Part shown: piece after piece, positions 1 to 7,601 of the stretch
Numbering within the stretch: position 1 is the first letter of the stretch
Layout of the letters: each line of letters starts with the position of its first letter
Virus record (IMG/VR): IMGVR_UViG_3300017788_000184
Span: 1-23,082 of that record
Reading direction: 5' to 3' (one strand)
DNA length: 23,082 nucleotides
Origin: a virus
Position numbers and translations under genes: made by a program
Notes under the pieces: generated by a model
Databases searched by the model: none
Told to the model about the DNA's origin: nothing
What the model saw: the letters and a program-made list of their open reading frames with translations, nothing else

Positions 1-1
1 A

Positions 2-277
2 ACAAATAAAGCATTAGGTAATTCAAAAATAGAACAAACAGAACCAGGTAATCTCAAAGTGTCGGTATATACAAAACATTTACAAGACTTGGATATTGAT
101 ATTGCTTATGGTGATTACATAGGATATTATGAAACAGAAACAAGAGTTAGGTATTATTCAGTAATCGATGATGGTCGTGTTGTTTCAGATAACAAACATA
201 CATATGCAGGATACAAACCTTTCTACAGAACAATAACTGCAGCCCCTGTAACGGATAACGAATTTAGAGGATTATAA
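2..277 (+). CDS. C-terminal part of an unassigned phage structural protein (5' truncated by the window)
   Basis: The frame is open from base 2, so the GTG at 59 is probably internal and the gene starts before the window. The visible 91 residues are rich in Tyr, Asp and Thr, with a stretch reading GDYIGYYETETRVRYYSV followed by DDGRV and a C-terminus ending NEFRGL. There is no signal peptide or membrane segment. The stop is one base before the start of the gp15-like gene, so the two are almost certainly co-transcribed and probably translationally coupled. In T4 the neck genes 13 and 14 precede gene 15, so a neck or head-completion role is possible from position. I could not match the fragment to T4 gp13 or gp14, so the function stays open. 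Confidence 0.75.
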   Translation, partial: TNKALGNSKIEQTEPGNLKVSVYTKHLQDLDIDIAYGDYIGYYETETRVRYYSVIDDGRVVSDNKHTYAGYKPFYRTITAAPVTDNEFRGL

Positions 278-278
278 T

Positions 279-1322
279 ATGGGATTTCCAAAACAGATAA
301 AGAAAAACTTACCACTAACTACTTCTAAGACGTTATATCCAAGACGTGAAGAGTTATTGCAAAAAATAAATCAAGATGGGACATTTCTACCCAAATCAAT
401 TTTACATGCTGATTTAGATAGAGGTTTTTTAGATTTTGTTAGAGACGAGTTAAAATTGTCAGTAGATGGTGTATTGGTTCCAAATGTGGATATTATAATA
501 ACCACTCAGAACTGGACTCAGTTTACTGAAACTTGGAATTTTGTTGACCTGGATTTCAATGTGAAACCACCTTTTATAACTACGGTCAGAGTTCCTGAAG
601 TTAAATTTGGGTCAAACCCCTCGGCTAAATATAACATACCAAACCGAAGACAATATTTTTATGCTACAGTGCCATCGTGGGACGGAAATAGATTGGGTGC
701 TGATGTATATAAAATACCTCAACCAATTCCTGTAGATATTACTTACCAAGTTAAAATTATTTGTAATAGAATGAGAGAATTAAACCAATTCAATAAGTTG
801 GTTTTGGATAAATTCGCATCAAGACAAGCATACGCAACAATAAAAGGACATTACATTCCAATTATATGGAACAATATTTCTGACGAATCAGTTATGGATT
901 TAGATAAAAGAAAGTATTATGTTCAAAGTTATGAGTTTTTGATGCAAGGATTTCTTATAGATGAAAACGAATTCACGGTATCACCCGCTATCAACAGATT
1001 AATTCAAATCTACGAATTTGATACATCAACTCAGAAAAAATCAAATAAAAATAAACTAAACACAAATCCAAATATCTATAATACTATATATACATTCCCT
1101 TCTGGTACTACAGAAATAACAAAAACTTTTGATTTGAATGTTTTGTTGTCTTTCATAGGTGACGTGAATGTAACATCATATGATGTATATATTAATGATG
1201 ATTACTATGGGCAATCTTTATCAACTATAGTTCTGAATAGTGGTGATTCCGTTAGAATGGTGGTCACTAAAACTGATAACAATTTTGATTCATCGTTGAC
1301 GTTCGCAACCCAAATTAATTAG
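279..1322 (+). CDS. gp15-like tail terminator / proximal tail sheath stabiliser
   Basis: 347 residues, against 272 for T4 gp15. The central part (about residues 145-250) resembles gp15. It has a strand pattern around PIPVDITYQVKIICNRM, then a helix with FNKLVLDKF, then a later strand with RKYYVQSYEFLMQGFLID. T4 gp15 has an equivalent order: IKMIYELSIFT, a helix, then RRIEWSLTFEVNGWMY. gp15 caps the tail at its head-proximal end, stops tube and sheath growth, and joins the neck. The first 140 residues are an N-terminal extension relative to T4. The last 90 residues form a separate beta-rich tail after a low-complexity Lys/Asn linker near residues 255-265. The gene lies close to the sheath and tube genes, as in T4. 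Its TAG stop overlaps the end of the convergent minus-strand gene by 8 bases. Assignment is by pattern and position only. Confidence 0.6.
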   Translation: MGFPKQIKKNLPLTTSKTLYPRREELLQKINQDGTFLPKSILHADLDRGFLDFVRDELKLSVDGVLVPNVDIIITTQNWTQFTETWNFVDLDFNVKPPFITTVRVPEVKFGSNPSAKYNIPNRRQYFYATVPSWDGNRLGADVYKIPQPIPVDITYQVKIICNRMRELNQFNKLVLDKFASRQAYATIKGHYIPIIWNNISDESVMDLDKRKYYVQSYEFLMQGFLIDENEFTVSPAINRLIQIYEFDTSTQKKSNKNKLNTNPNIYNTIYTFPSGTTEITKTFDLNVLLSFIGDVNVTSYDVYINDDYYGQSLSTIVLNSGDSVRMVVTKTDNNFDSSLTFATQIN

Positions 1323-2679
1323 TAAAAACACTAACCGTAGGATATGATACTACAGTAATCGGTACTTGTACTGAACTTACACATCCATTATATGCCACCA
1401 AATTCAATTGATAGTTTGTGGTCGTTGATGGTGATACTGTAATAGATTGTGTAGTTTGACCACCTGGCAGCCACTGATATGATTGATACCCTGGTGGGGC
1501 GGTAAGTGTAGTTGACTGACCCTCACATATAGTATCAGGTAGAAGTTGTAAAACCGAAGGTGAACATTCGGCATCTATGTAAGCATACCCAAAGTGAGCG
1601 CCCTGACTACAATCCCCTGTTGTAAATTCTGCGGTAACAGGTTGACCGATATAATTTGTTAAGTCGACATTAACTGAACTCCATGGTTTATACACAACAC
1701 CTGTGCATGTGGGTGAATTAAAAAAACCTGGTAGGTTTCCTGCCGCTGAAACAACAAACTCAGAACAAGGTATGACATTACCGTTTTGGTCCCTTAACAC
1801 CGCCCTAAAAAAAGGTTGTTCATTTGAATTATGTCCAGGGTCTTCGAATACAACCGCATATCTATATGTGAAACTATTATTGGTTGTGGTTACCATAAAT
1901 GTTTGAGTTAGTTGTTCTGCCTCTGAATTAACATCGTTATTACCTAATCTAACTGAACGAGGACCACCAAGTGGGTCAACTCTTGGGAATCCACCACAAG
2001 GGTCGTTTCCGCCTGTCATAATGGTGTGTCTACCATTAACAATACCAATAGAGTTAGAATTATAGTTCGGAGTTTGTGAACCATTAGGTGACATAGTAGA
2101 CAACCCTGTTGTTCCATACCAACCATTAAAATTTCCTGTGTTAAAATTAATATTTGTACAACCTGGTTGAACAACCACAGGTGTAAAATTAATACTTAAA
2201 TCAAATTGAAAACAATTTGCAAAAAAATTAGACCAAGTAAACCCATCAACCAATACGTAATATGTCTGACCACCTTGAACTTGCCTCACTAATGTTCCAC
2301 CACCTTGATTTTGATTACACAATACAAAACCTAAACAAGCTCCTGCGGTTCCAGGACAAGATGTTAAAAGAGATAGTGAAGGGAAGGCGCTATTTGCAGG
2401 TACTATATCATTAAGTGTTATTGTGATAAATCCATCTTGGGTAGGTGTAAAACTATATAACCAATCTTGACCTCCATAATAGTTACCGCTATTAGCAACC
2501 GCACAACCGTTCAATCCTGTGTAATCATTTACATCACCACAGGTTGATTGGTTGTTTGTAAAAAAGGGTAGTGTTACCTGATTTGAGGCGGCACCTGTAC
2601 AGGTGTTGGAGCCTTGCCCTATCAAGTTTGTGAAAGATAATATTAAAGATAGTAATATGGTGTATCTAATCGAAATCAT
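1315..2679 (-). CDS. Exported multidomain protein with Bacteroidetes-type beta domains (moron-like)
   Basis: 454 residues on the strand opposite to all tail genes. The N-terminus is a clear signal peptide: basic ISIRY, hydrophobic core TILLSLILSF, and probable cleavage near residues 22-23 (NLIGQ/G). There is no lipobox cysteine. Residues about 24-167 look like the pre-peptidase C-terminal type of beta domain (DWLYSFTP, then GQTYYVLVDGF). Residues 174-375 begin CTNINFNTGNFNGW, a pattern common in secreted Bacteroidetes lectin- or adhesin-like proteins. Residues 377-454 form an Ig/PKD-like domain (ICEGQSTTLTA, then YQWLPGGQTTQSITVSP). The cysteines suggest disulfides. Host proteins of this kind usually continue with more such repeats and a type IX sorting domain; this one stops after one Ig-like domain. 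Hand counts on four lines give about 40% GC, somewhat above the tail genes. The role is inferred to be host-surface modification, superinfection exclusion or virion decoration. Confidence 0.85.
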   Translation of the reverse strand: MISIRYTILLSLILSFTNLIGQGSNTCTGAASNQVTLPFFTNNQSTCGDVNDYTGLNGCAVANSGNYYGGQDWLYSFTPTQDGFITITLNDIVPANSAFPSLSLLTSCPGTAGACLGFVLCNQNQGGGTLVRQVQGGQTYYVLVDGFTWSNFFANCFQFDLSINFTPVVVQPGCTNINFNTGNFNGWYGTTGLSTMSPNGSQTPNYNSNSIGIVNGRHTIMTGGNDPCGGFPRVDPLGGPRSVRLGNNDVNSEAEQLTQTFMVTTTNNSFTYRYAVVFEDPGHNSNEQPFFRAVLRDQNGNVIPCSEFVVSAAGNLPGFFNSPTCTGVVYKPWSSVNVDLTNYIGQPVTAEFTTGDCSQGAHFGYAYIDAECSPSVLQLLPDTICEGQSTTLTAPPGYQSYQWLPGGQTTQSITVSPSTTTNYQLNLVAYNGCVSSVQVPITVVSYPTVSVFTN

Positions 2680-2840
2680 TTTTCACCATATATATCTTTT
2701 TTCTCTTCACACTTTTCTCGTATGATACTTTCCAAAAAACGATAAATTTTTATACCTCGTTTGTCACAATATTTCTTAAGTATATCGTGAACTTCTTTGG
2801 AAATCTTCAAATTTTTAACTTCTGTGTCTTTAGAATCCAT
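2676..2840 (-). CDS. Small ribbon-helix-helix (Arc/MetJ/CopG-type) DNA-binding protein
   Basis: 54 residues, starting at ATG 2838-2840 and ending in TGA at 2676-2678. The sequence fits a ribbon-helix-helix fold: a short strand around VKNLKIS (residues 8-14), helix A KEVHDILKKYCDKRG, a turn, then helix B YRFLESIIREKCEEKK. Such proteins dimerise through the strands, which contact the DNA major groove, and usually repress their own operon. The stop overlaps the start of the exported-protein gene as ATGA (2676-2679), so the two form one translationally coupled operon. An imperfect 20-base dyad lies 11 bases upstream and is a plausible operator. The protein is short but has a normal RHH length. 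Identification is from the fold pattern alone; its target is unknown. Confidence 0.8.
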   Translation of the reverse strand: MDSKDTEVKNLKISKEVHDILKKYCDKRGIKIYRFLESIIREKCEEKKDIYGEK

Positions 2841-2850
2841 AAGATATTAA

Positions 2851-2870
2851 AGGCAGAAAATATTCTACCT
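2851..2870. promoter_or_regulatory. Imperfect dyad, candidate operator of the RHH protein
   Basis: The 8-base arms AGGCAGAA and TTCTACCT pair at 7 of 8 positions around a 4-base spacer. The dyad sits between the candidate minus-strand promoter element and the RHH start codon, where an autorepressor would act. Read as minus-strand RNA, the single mismatch becomes a G-U wobble, so it could instead be a leader hairpin. Confidence 0.4.
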
Positions 2871-2874
2871 AATT

Positions 2875-2882
2875 TATAAATA
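2875..2882 (-). promoter_or_regulatory. Candidate promoter element TATTTATA for the RHH / exported-protein operon
   Basis: On the minus strand this reads TATTTATA, 34 bases before the RHH start codon. The same octamer precedes several plus-strand genes here. Read on the plus strand it is TATAAATA, the exact T4 late promoter -10 sequence, so it could serve the sheath gene instead, 77 bases before its start. Orientation cannot be settled from sequence. Confidence 0.4.
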
Positions 2883-2918
2883 TTTTGTAACAAGTAAAGT
2901 TTTTGGTTTTAATTAGAA

Positions 2919-2929
2919 TATTTATAGGA
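2919..2929 (+). promoter_or_regulatory. Candidate late promoter element TATTTATAGGA for the sheath gene
   Basis: TATTTATAGGA lies 30 bases before the sheath start and is followed by an A-rich leader. The same 11 bases occur before the tail tube gene, and close variants occur before four other plus-strand genes. By analogy with T4 gp55-dependent late promoters (TATAAATA) this would act as a -10 element. That is inference; the spacing to the start varies between genes. Confidence 0.45.
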
Positions 2930-2959
2930 AAATAAATAAAAATAAAAAAAATCTAATAA

Positions 2960-5900
2960 ATGGCATCTAATTCAAAAGTATTCGTTTCACCAGGTGTATA
3001 CACATCAGAGGTGGATTTGAGTTTTGTATCCCAAAGCGTTGGGGTAACTACTCTTGGACTTGTAGGTGAGACTCTTAGAGGACCTGCATTTGAACCTATC
3101 TTTATTAGGGATTTTGACGAGTTTAGTGTTTATTTCGGTGATACATCACCTGAAAAATTTGTTAACACCCAAATCCCTAAGTATGAGGCTTCTTACATTG
3201 CTAAGGCCTATTTACAACAATCTAATCAACTTTTTGTAACAAGGGTTCTTGGTTTGTCAGGTTATGACGCTGGTCCTTCTTGGTCTATTATGACTGTTGC
3301 GAACGTCGACCCATCCACAGTTAATCTTTACTGTACTAGTTCTGTAACTCAAAGTTGTGAATCTACATGTGTAGAGTTTTTAGAAATACCTTACACAGTA
3401 AACTTCATAGGTTGCAATAACTCAACATCCTCAATAGTATTCGAATCGGATTTCCCGACACCAATACAAAGCATACTCGGTGATAGTTACGAAAAGTTTA
3501 ATGGGACTTTCTCTACTATATCAAGTGATATAAAAAATCAAGTTTTTGGTATATTGAATAATAATTCAACGAGCGCAACGTCTATCAATTATTTTGGTTC
3601 AATAACTGAGTCAGATTATTTGGGATTGACAGCATACACTTCGGAAAATAACGTGTTCAATGTACCGAGTGTCAACTTGGCAAATACCGATTTATCATCT
3701 AGATTAAATGATTCTTGGTATTATGCTTTATTTAATAAGGACGGGGTAAACAGTTATTCTGGAACTTCTTTCTATTCTGTCGTTTCTGATTTTATACAAA
3801 CATCATCATCTTCTAATTGTGCTGATTTTTATTCTTTTAGTATTAATGGAAGTGAGGGAAGTATAAATTACATAACAAATACTATCTCAGTTGTTGTGTC
3901 TTCTTCGACTACTCAAAACGATTTGGCAAGTTTGACTCCGGAATTTAGTGCGTGTACTACTGACGTAGCCGTTTCGGGTGTGACACAAGTAAGTGGATTC
4001 GATTCACAAAATTTTAGTGGTGTGTGTGTTGTTTATACTCTTACCTCTGAAGACCTCACAGTAACTAAAAATTATACAGTTTGTGTAACAATTCAGGACC
4101 CTTGTAATCCTGTATCGCCAGGTAATACAGGTACCGGTAATGTAGGAACTATAACAACTTGTTATTCAGGTGCAATATCCGGCGTTCTTTATTATTATAC
4201 TGGAACATCATATACAGAATATGATAATATGGTTGTGGCAACCTTAAGGTCGAGAGGTTTGGCCACTTATGGTGATGACGATGGAGCGGTTTATGAGGTA
4301 TCTGGAACATCAGATGTCAAAATGATTTGTTCAGGAGCATACTCAGGAGTAACAAAAAATCCAAGAGCAACTTTTGTAATATCAGGTGTAACAAACGATA
4401 ACAAAAACTTCTCGTTTGAAACTTCGCTATCTACCTCCAATACAAATTATGTTACCAAGGTATTTGGTTTATCAAATTTTGACAAACCAAGAACAACAGT
4501 CCCTTTGTTCATAGAAGAAAGATATCAGACATTACTTAACTACGGTTATAACAAAGGGTATATTAGAGGATTAAATTGTAACATTTTGGCCTTAGATAGT
4601 GCAAGAAGTGGACAATTAGATTCTATAGGTTATTACTTGGAACAATATCAAACACCAGAAACACCTTGGTTAGTTTCTGAATTAAACGGTGATGTTGTAG
4701 AAAGGTTATTCAAGATTATTACAATTTCTGACGGTAATTCCGCTAATAGACAACTTAAAGTTTCAGTCGCAAACTTGTCTTTTGTTAATATGACATTTGA
4801 CTTAATTGTTAGAGATTTTTACGATACTGATAGTAATCCTGTAGTGTTAGAGAAATTTACAAATTGTAGTATGGACCCTTCTCTCAATAGTTATGTTGCT
4901 AAAAAGGTAGGTACTAAGGACGGAGAATATGCATTACTTTCTAAATACATTATGTTGGAGGTCAATGTTGACGCATCGATTGATACACTACCTTGTGGAT
5001 TCGAAGGTTACCAAACAAGACAATATAGTTCTAACACATCACCTTTCCCTGTTTTCAAAACAAAATACAATTTCCCAGGTGAAATTATTTACAATCCTCC
5101 ATTCGGAACATCGTCAGGTGCTGAAGACGCGATACGAAGTTCAGGGGACAACGTGAGAAGAACATATCTTGGTTTCTCAACATCTATAGGATTTGATGAA
5201 GACTTCTTTGATTATAAAGGTAAACAACCTGTAGTTGACTTATGTAGTCCTAGCGAACCTTCAAATTGGGTGACTAAAACAAGAGGTTTCCATATGGACA
5301 AAAATGCAAGCGGTATAACAATCGCAGATAACTTCTCAACATCAGGAACACCAGCATTTTATGTAGGTGATGCGACTTTCCAATCTGAACCTGAAGATTC
5401 AACAAGTCCTTATTACAAATTGTTCTCACGTAAATTTACTGTAGTTCCTGCCGGAGGTTTCGACGGATGGGATATATACAGAGAATATAGAACAAATAGT
5501 GATAGATTTGTGTTAGGTGCAGCAGGATATAGAAAAGGTGCTTGTTCAAGTGACAGATACCCAACCGCCACAGGATGGGGTGCTTTCCGTCAGATTACAG
5601 TAGGTCAAAATTCTGTAGATTGGGCAAACACTGACTATTACGCATATCTTTTGGGTATACAAACATTCTCAAATCCTGAAGCGGTAAATATAAATGTATT
5701 CGCAACACCAGGGATTGATTATGTTAATAACTCGAATTTAGTGGAAGGTGCGATAGAAATGGTCGAGTTCAACAGAGCGGATTCGGTTTATATCACAACA
5801 ACACCTGATTATAATATGTTTGTTCCTACAAGTGGTTTTGAGGTTGACCAAATTTTACCTGAGGAAGCGGTGGACAATTTGTATAACGCAGGAATTGATT

Positions 5901-6520
5901 CAAACTACACGGCAACTTACTACCCTTGGGTTCTTACAAGAGATACGGTAAATAATACTCAAATTTATATACCACCAACGGCAGAGGTGACAAGAAACTT
6001 GGCACTTACTGACAATATTGCGTTCCCTTGGTTCGCTGCGGCGGGTTACACAAGAGGTATAGTTAATTCAATCAAGGCAAGAAAGAAACTTACACAAGAA
6101 GATAGAGACATCCTTTACAAAGGTAGAATCAATCCTATCGCAACATTTTCTGATGTAGGAACCGTGATTTGGGGTAATAAAACTCTACAGATTGCTGAAT
6201 CAGCACTCGACAGGTTAAATGTGAGACGATTGTTATTACAAGCACGTAAACTTATATCAGCGGTTTCTGTAAGATTACTATTTGAACAGAACGACGATGT
6301 GGTAAGACAACAATTCTTAGACTCAGTTAATCCTATTTTGGATTCAATCAGAAGAGATAGAGGATTGTACGACTTCCGTGTTACGGTGTCTTCTTCACCT
6401 GAGGATTTGGATAAAAACCAATTAGTTGGTTCTATCTATATCAAACCAACAAGGTCTTTAGAATTCATAGACATAACATTCTACATAACTCCAACAGGAG
6501 CGTCTTTCGACAATATATAA
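2960..6520 (+). CDS. gp18: Contractile tail sheath protein (gp18-like) with large insertions
   Basis: The N-terminus (FVSPGVYTSEVDLS, then GLVGETLRGPAFEP and a later DFDEFSVYFG) follows the T4 gp18 start, LSPGIELKETTV, and its GPAFQ segment. The C-terminal 130 residues match more clearly: NPIATFSDVGTVIWGNKT, DRLNVRRL, IYIKPTRSLEFIDITF and TGASFD parallel NPIVTFAGEGTVLYGDKT, DRINVRRL, FYIQPARSINYITLNF and TGADFD of gp18. The C-terminal part forms the inner layer around the tube. At 1186 residues it is far longer than gp18 (659). The excess lies mainly between residues 110 and 480, a Ser/Thr- and Cys-rich region. It includes a likely Ig-type domain at about 288-380, of the kind named DUF5018 in Bacteroidetes surface proteins. 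The insertion is probably exposed on the outside of the tail. The gene has its own upstream element and a terminator behind it. Confidence 0.95.
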   Translation: MASNSKVFVSPGVYTSEVDLSFVSQSVGVTTLGLVGETLRGPAFEPIFIRDFDEFSVYFGDTSPEKFVNTQIPKYEASYIAKAYLQQSNQLFVTRVLGLSGYDAGPSWSIMTVANVDPSTVNLYCTSSVTQSCESTCVEFLEIPYTVNFIGCNNSTSSIVFESDFPTPIQSILGDSYEKFNGTFSTISSDIKNQVFGILNNNSTSATSINYFGSITESDYLGLTAYTSENNVFNVPSVNLANTDLSSRLNDSWYYALFNKDGVNSYSGTSFYSVVSDFIQTSSSSNCADFYSFSINGSEGSINYITNTISVVVSSSTTQNDLASLTPEFSACTTDVAVSGVTQVSGFDSQNFSGVCVVYTLTSEDLTVTKNYTVCVTIQDPCNPVSPGNTGTGNVGTITTCYSGAISGVLYYYTGTSYTEYDNMVVATLRSRGLATYGDDDGAVYEVSGTSDVKMICSGAYSGVTKNPRATFVISGVTNDNKNFSFETSLSTSNTNYVTKVFGLSNFDKPRTTVPLFIEERYQTLLNYGYNKGYIRGLNCNILALDSARSGQLDSIGYYLEQYQTPETPWLVSELNGDVVERLFKIITISDGNSANRQLKVSVANLSFVNMTFDLIVRDFYDTDSNPVVLEKFTNCSMDPSLNSYVAKKVGTKDGEYALLSKYIMLEVNVDASIDTLPCGFEGYQTRQYSSNTSPFPVFKTKYNFPGEIIYNPPFGTSSGAEDAIRSSGDNVRRTYLGFSTSIGFDEDFFDYKGKQPVVDLCSPSEPSNWVTKTRGFHMDKNASGITIADNFSTSGTPAFYVGDATFQSEPEDSTSPYYKLFSRKFTVVPAGGFDGWDIYREYRTNSDRFVLGAAGYRKGACSSDRYPTATGWGAFRQITVGQNSVDWANTDYYAYLLGIQTFSNPEAVNINVFATPGIDYVNNSNLVEGAIEMVEFNRADSVYITTTPDYNMFVPTSGFEVDQILPEEAVDNLYNAGIDSNYTATYYPWVLTRDTVNNTQIYIPPTAEVTRNLALTDNIAFPWFAAAGYTRGIVNSIKARKKLTQEDRDILYKGRINPIATFSDVGTVIWGNKTLQIAESALDRLNVRRLLLQARKLISAVSVRLLFEQNDDVVRQQFLDSVNPILDSIRRDRGLYDFRVTVSSSPEDLDKNQLVGSIYIKPTRSLEFIDITFYITPTGASFDNI

Positions 6521-6557
6521 AAATAATAGAATGTAAAAATAACAAAAAGAAAATAAC

Positions 6558-6589
6558 GGTAGAGGGGTAAAACTCTCTACCTTTTTTTT
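6558..6589 (+). terminator. Intrinsic terminator after the sheath gene
   Basis: Stem GGTAGAG (6558-6564) pairs with CTCTACC (6575-6581) around a 10-base loop, followed by eight T. It begins 37 bases after the sheath stop. Confidence 0.9.
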
Positions 6590-6598
6590 CAGCCTAAC

Positions 6599-6606
6599 TA
6601 TTTATG
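6599..6606 (+). promoter_or_regulatory. Candidate promoter element TATTTATG before the HAD-like gene
   Basis: TATTTATG directly follows the sheath terminator and resembles the TATTTATA elements elsewhere. It overlaps the first possible ATG (6604). If it is a -10 element, transcription begins downstream of that ATG and translation must start at 6610 or 6619. Confidence 0.35.
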
Positions 6607-7536
6607 GTTATGAGTGAAATGAGAAATATTATTAAGAGAGTCTTAAGAGAAAGTACTTTGAGGACTTTTATGAAAGATTGGGATGATAACATCCTACACA
6701 TGCCTACAAAAATAAAAATGGATAGGAAGGTTAATGGTTCGTGGTCACCAATAGAAGTATCAACTAGAGATTTTGCAGAGTTGAGGCATGACCCCGATTA
6801 TCGTCCTAGAAATAATAGTAGTACCGAGGCGTTCAGTGATTTCGTGGACTCGGAACCTTTTATCAGGGATGTGAAAACCGCACTTAGAAAGAAGGCATAT
6901 GCACCGTCGTTCCAAGATTTTAAGAAAACTTTAATCTATGCTGACCCTTTTGCTATAAACACGGCAAGAGGACACAAACCAAAAATTCTGAAACAAGGGG
7001 TTAAAATTCTTATAGATACTTTTACACAAGACGAAAAAAATAAAATGGTAAAAAACATAATAGATAAGTTCATAAAAGAAAGAAGATTCCCCAAATCTAT
7101 GGAAGACAGATTAGGTTCAATGCCTGTCAACCAAATAATAGATTTGTATTTAGATGAAAAGGGAGATTACTATTCAGTTTCATCAAAGGAGTTCGGTAAG
7201 AGAATGGGTGTCGATGTAAGTGGTTCCGCAGCTAATCCAGAACATTCCAAAAAATTAGCAATTGCGGATTTTGTAAGAGGAATATGGAGACAGCTTTCTT
7301 ATTGGGTTAATTCAGGTTATAAGACAATATCATTTGGGTTTTCTGATGACGATAAGAAGAATGTAAAAGCGGCTGTAGATTTTATAGAAAATGAATTATC
7401 TAAAGAATTTCCAGAAATCCATTTTGTTGTTTATGATACATCCGATGGTATTAAAAATAAAATAGTAATAACAAAAAAAAGAAGTGAAGATGAAGTTCTA
7501 GATAAACCTATCAGAAAAAAAAATAAAAGTAAATAA
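6604..7536 (+). CDS. HAD-superfamily phosphatase-like protein
   Basis: Three motifs of the haloacid dehalogenase superfamily appear in order. Motif I is D25-W-D27-D28-N, with the nucleophile and acid/base aspartates. Motif II is T120 in INTARGHKP. The acidic motif IV is D248-D249-D250 in FGFSDDDKKN. Together these suggest a metal-dependent phosphohydrolase; the substrate is unknown. T4 has a HAD phosphatase domain in its polynucleotide kinase, but no kinase part is present here. The short N-terminus ahead of motif I reads MRNIIKRVLRES and contains LRE-S, which fits the cleavage pattern of T4-type prohead protease. The protein ends in a Lys/Arg-rich tail. Possible starts are 6604, 6610 and 6619; I favour 6619 because of the upstream element. 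The gene sits alone between a terminator and the tube promoter element, an unusual place for an enzyme. Confidence 0.75.
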   Translation: MVMSEMRNIIKRVLRESTLRTFMKDWDDNILHMPTKIKMDRKVNGSWSPIEVSTRDFAELRHDPDYRPRNNSSTEAFSDFVDSEPFIRDVKTALRKKAYAPSFQDFKKTLIYADPFAINTARGHKPKILKQGVKILIDTFTQDEKNKMVKNIIDKFIKERRFPKSMEDRLGSMPVNQIIDLYLDEKGDYYSVSSKEFGKRMGVDVSGSAANPEHSKKLAIADFVRGIWRQLSYWVNSGYKTISFGFSDDDKKNVKAAVDFIENELSKEFPEIHFVVYDTSDGIKNKIVITKKRSEDEVLDKPIRKKNKSK

Positions 7537-7553
7537 AAAAATCTTTACCAATA

Positions 7554-7572
7554 TATTTATAGGATATAAATA
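7554..7572 (+). promoter_or_regulatory. Candidate late promoter for the tail tube gene, with mirrored octamers
   Basis: TATTTATA (7554-7561), the spacer GGA, and TATAAATA (7565-7572) make a perfect inverted repeat. The first 11 bases are identical to the element before the sheath gene; the second octamer is the T4 late -10 consensus on the plus strand. An A-rich leader of 29 bases follows before the start codon. Confidence 0.5.
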
Positions 7573-7601
7573 AAAATAAACAAAATTAAAAATAAGAAAA
7601 C

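Noticed and set aside
59-61. GTG start for the first gene
   Set aside because: The frame is open upstream to the window edge and the upstream residues look like normal protein, so the gene more likely begins outside the window.
1703-1906. A plus-strand open frame opposite the exported protein gene
   Set aside because: The minus-strand frame has a signal peptide and recognisable domains; this one has none and no start context.
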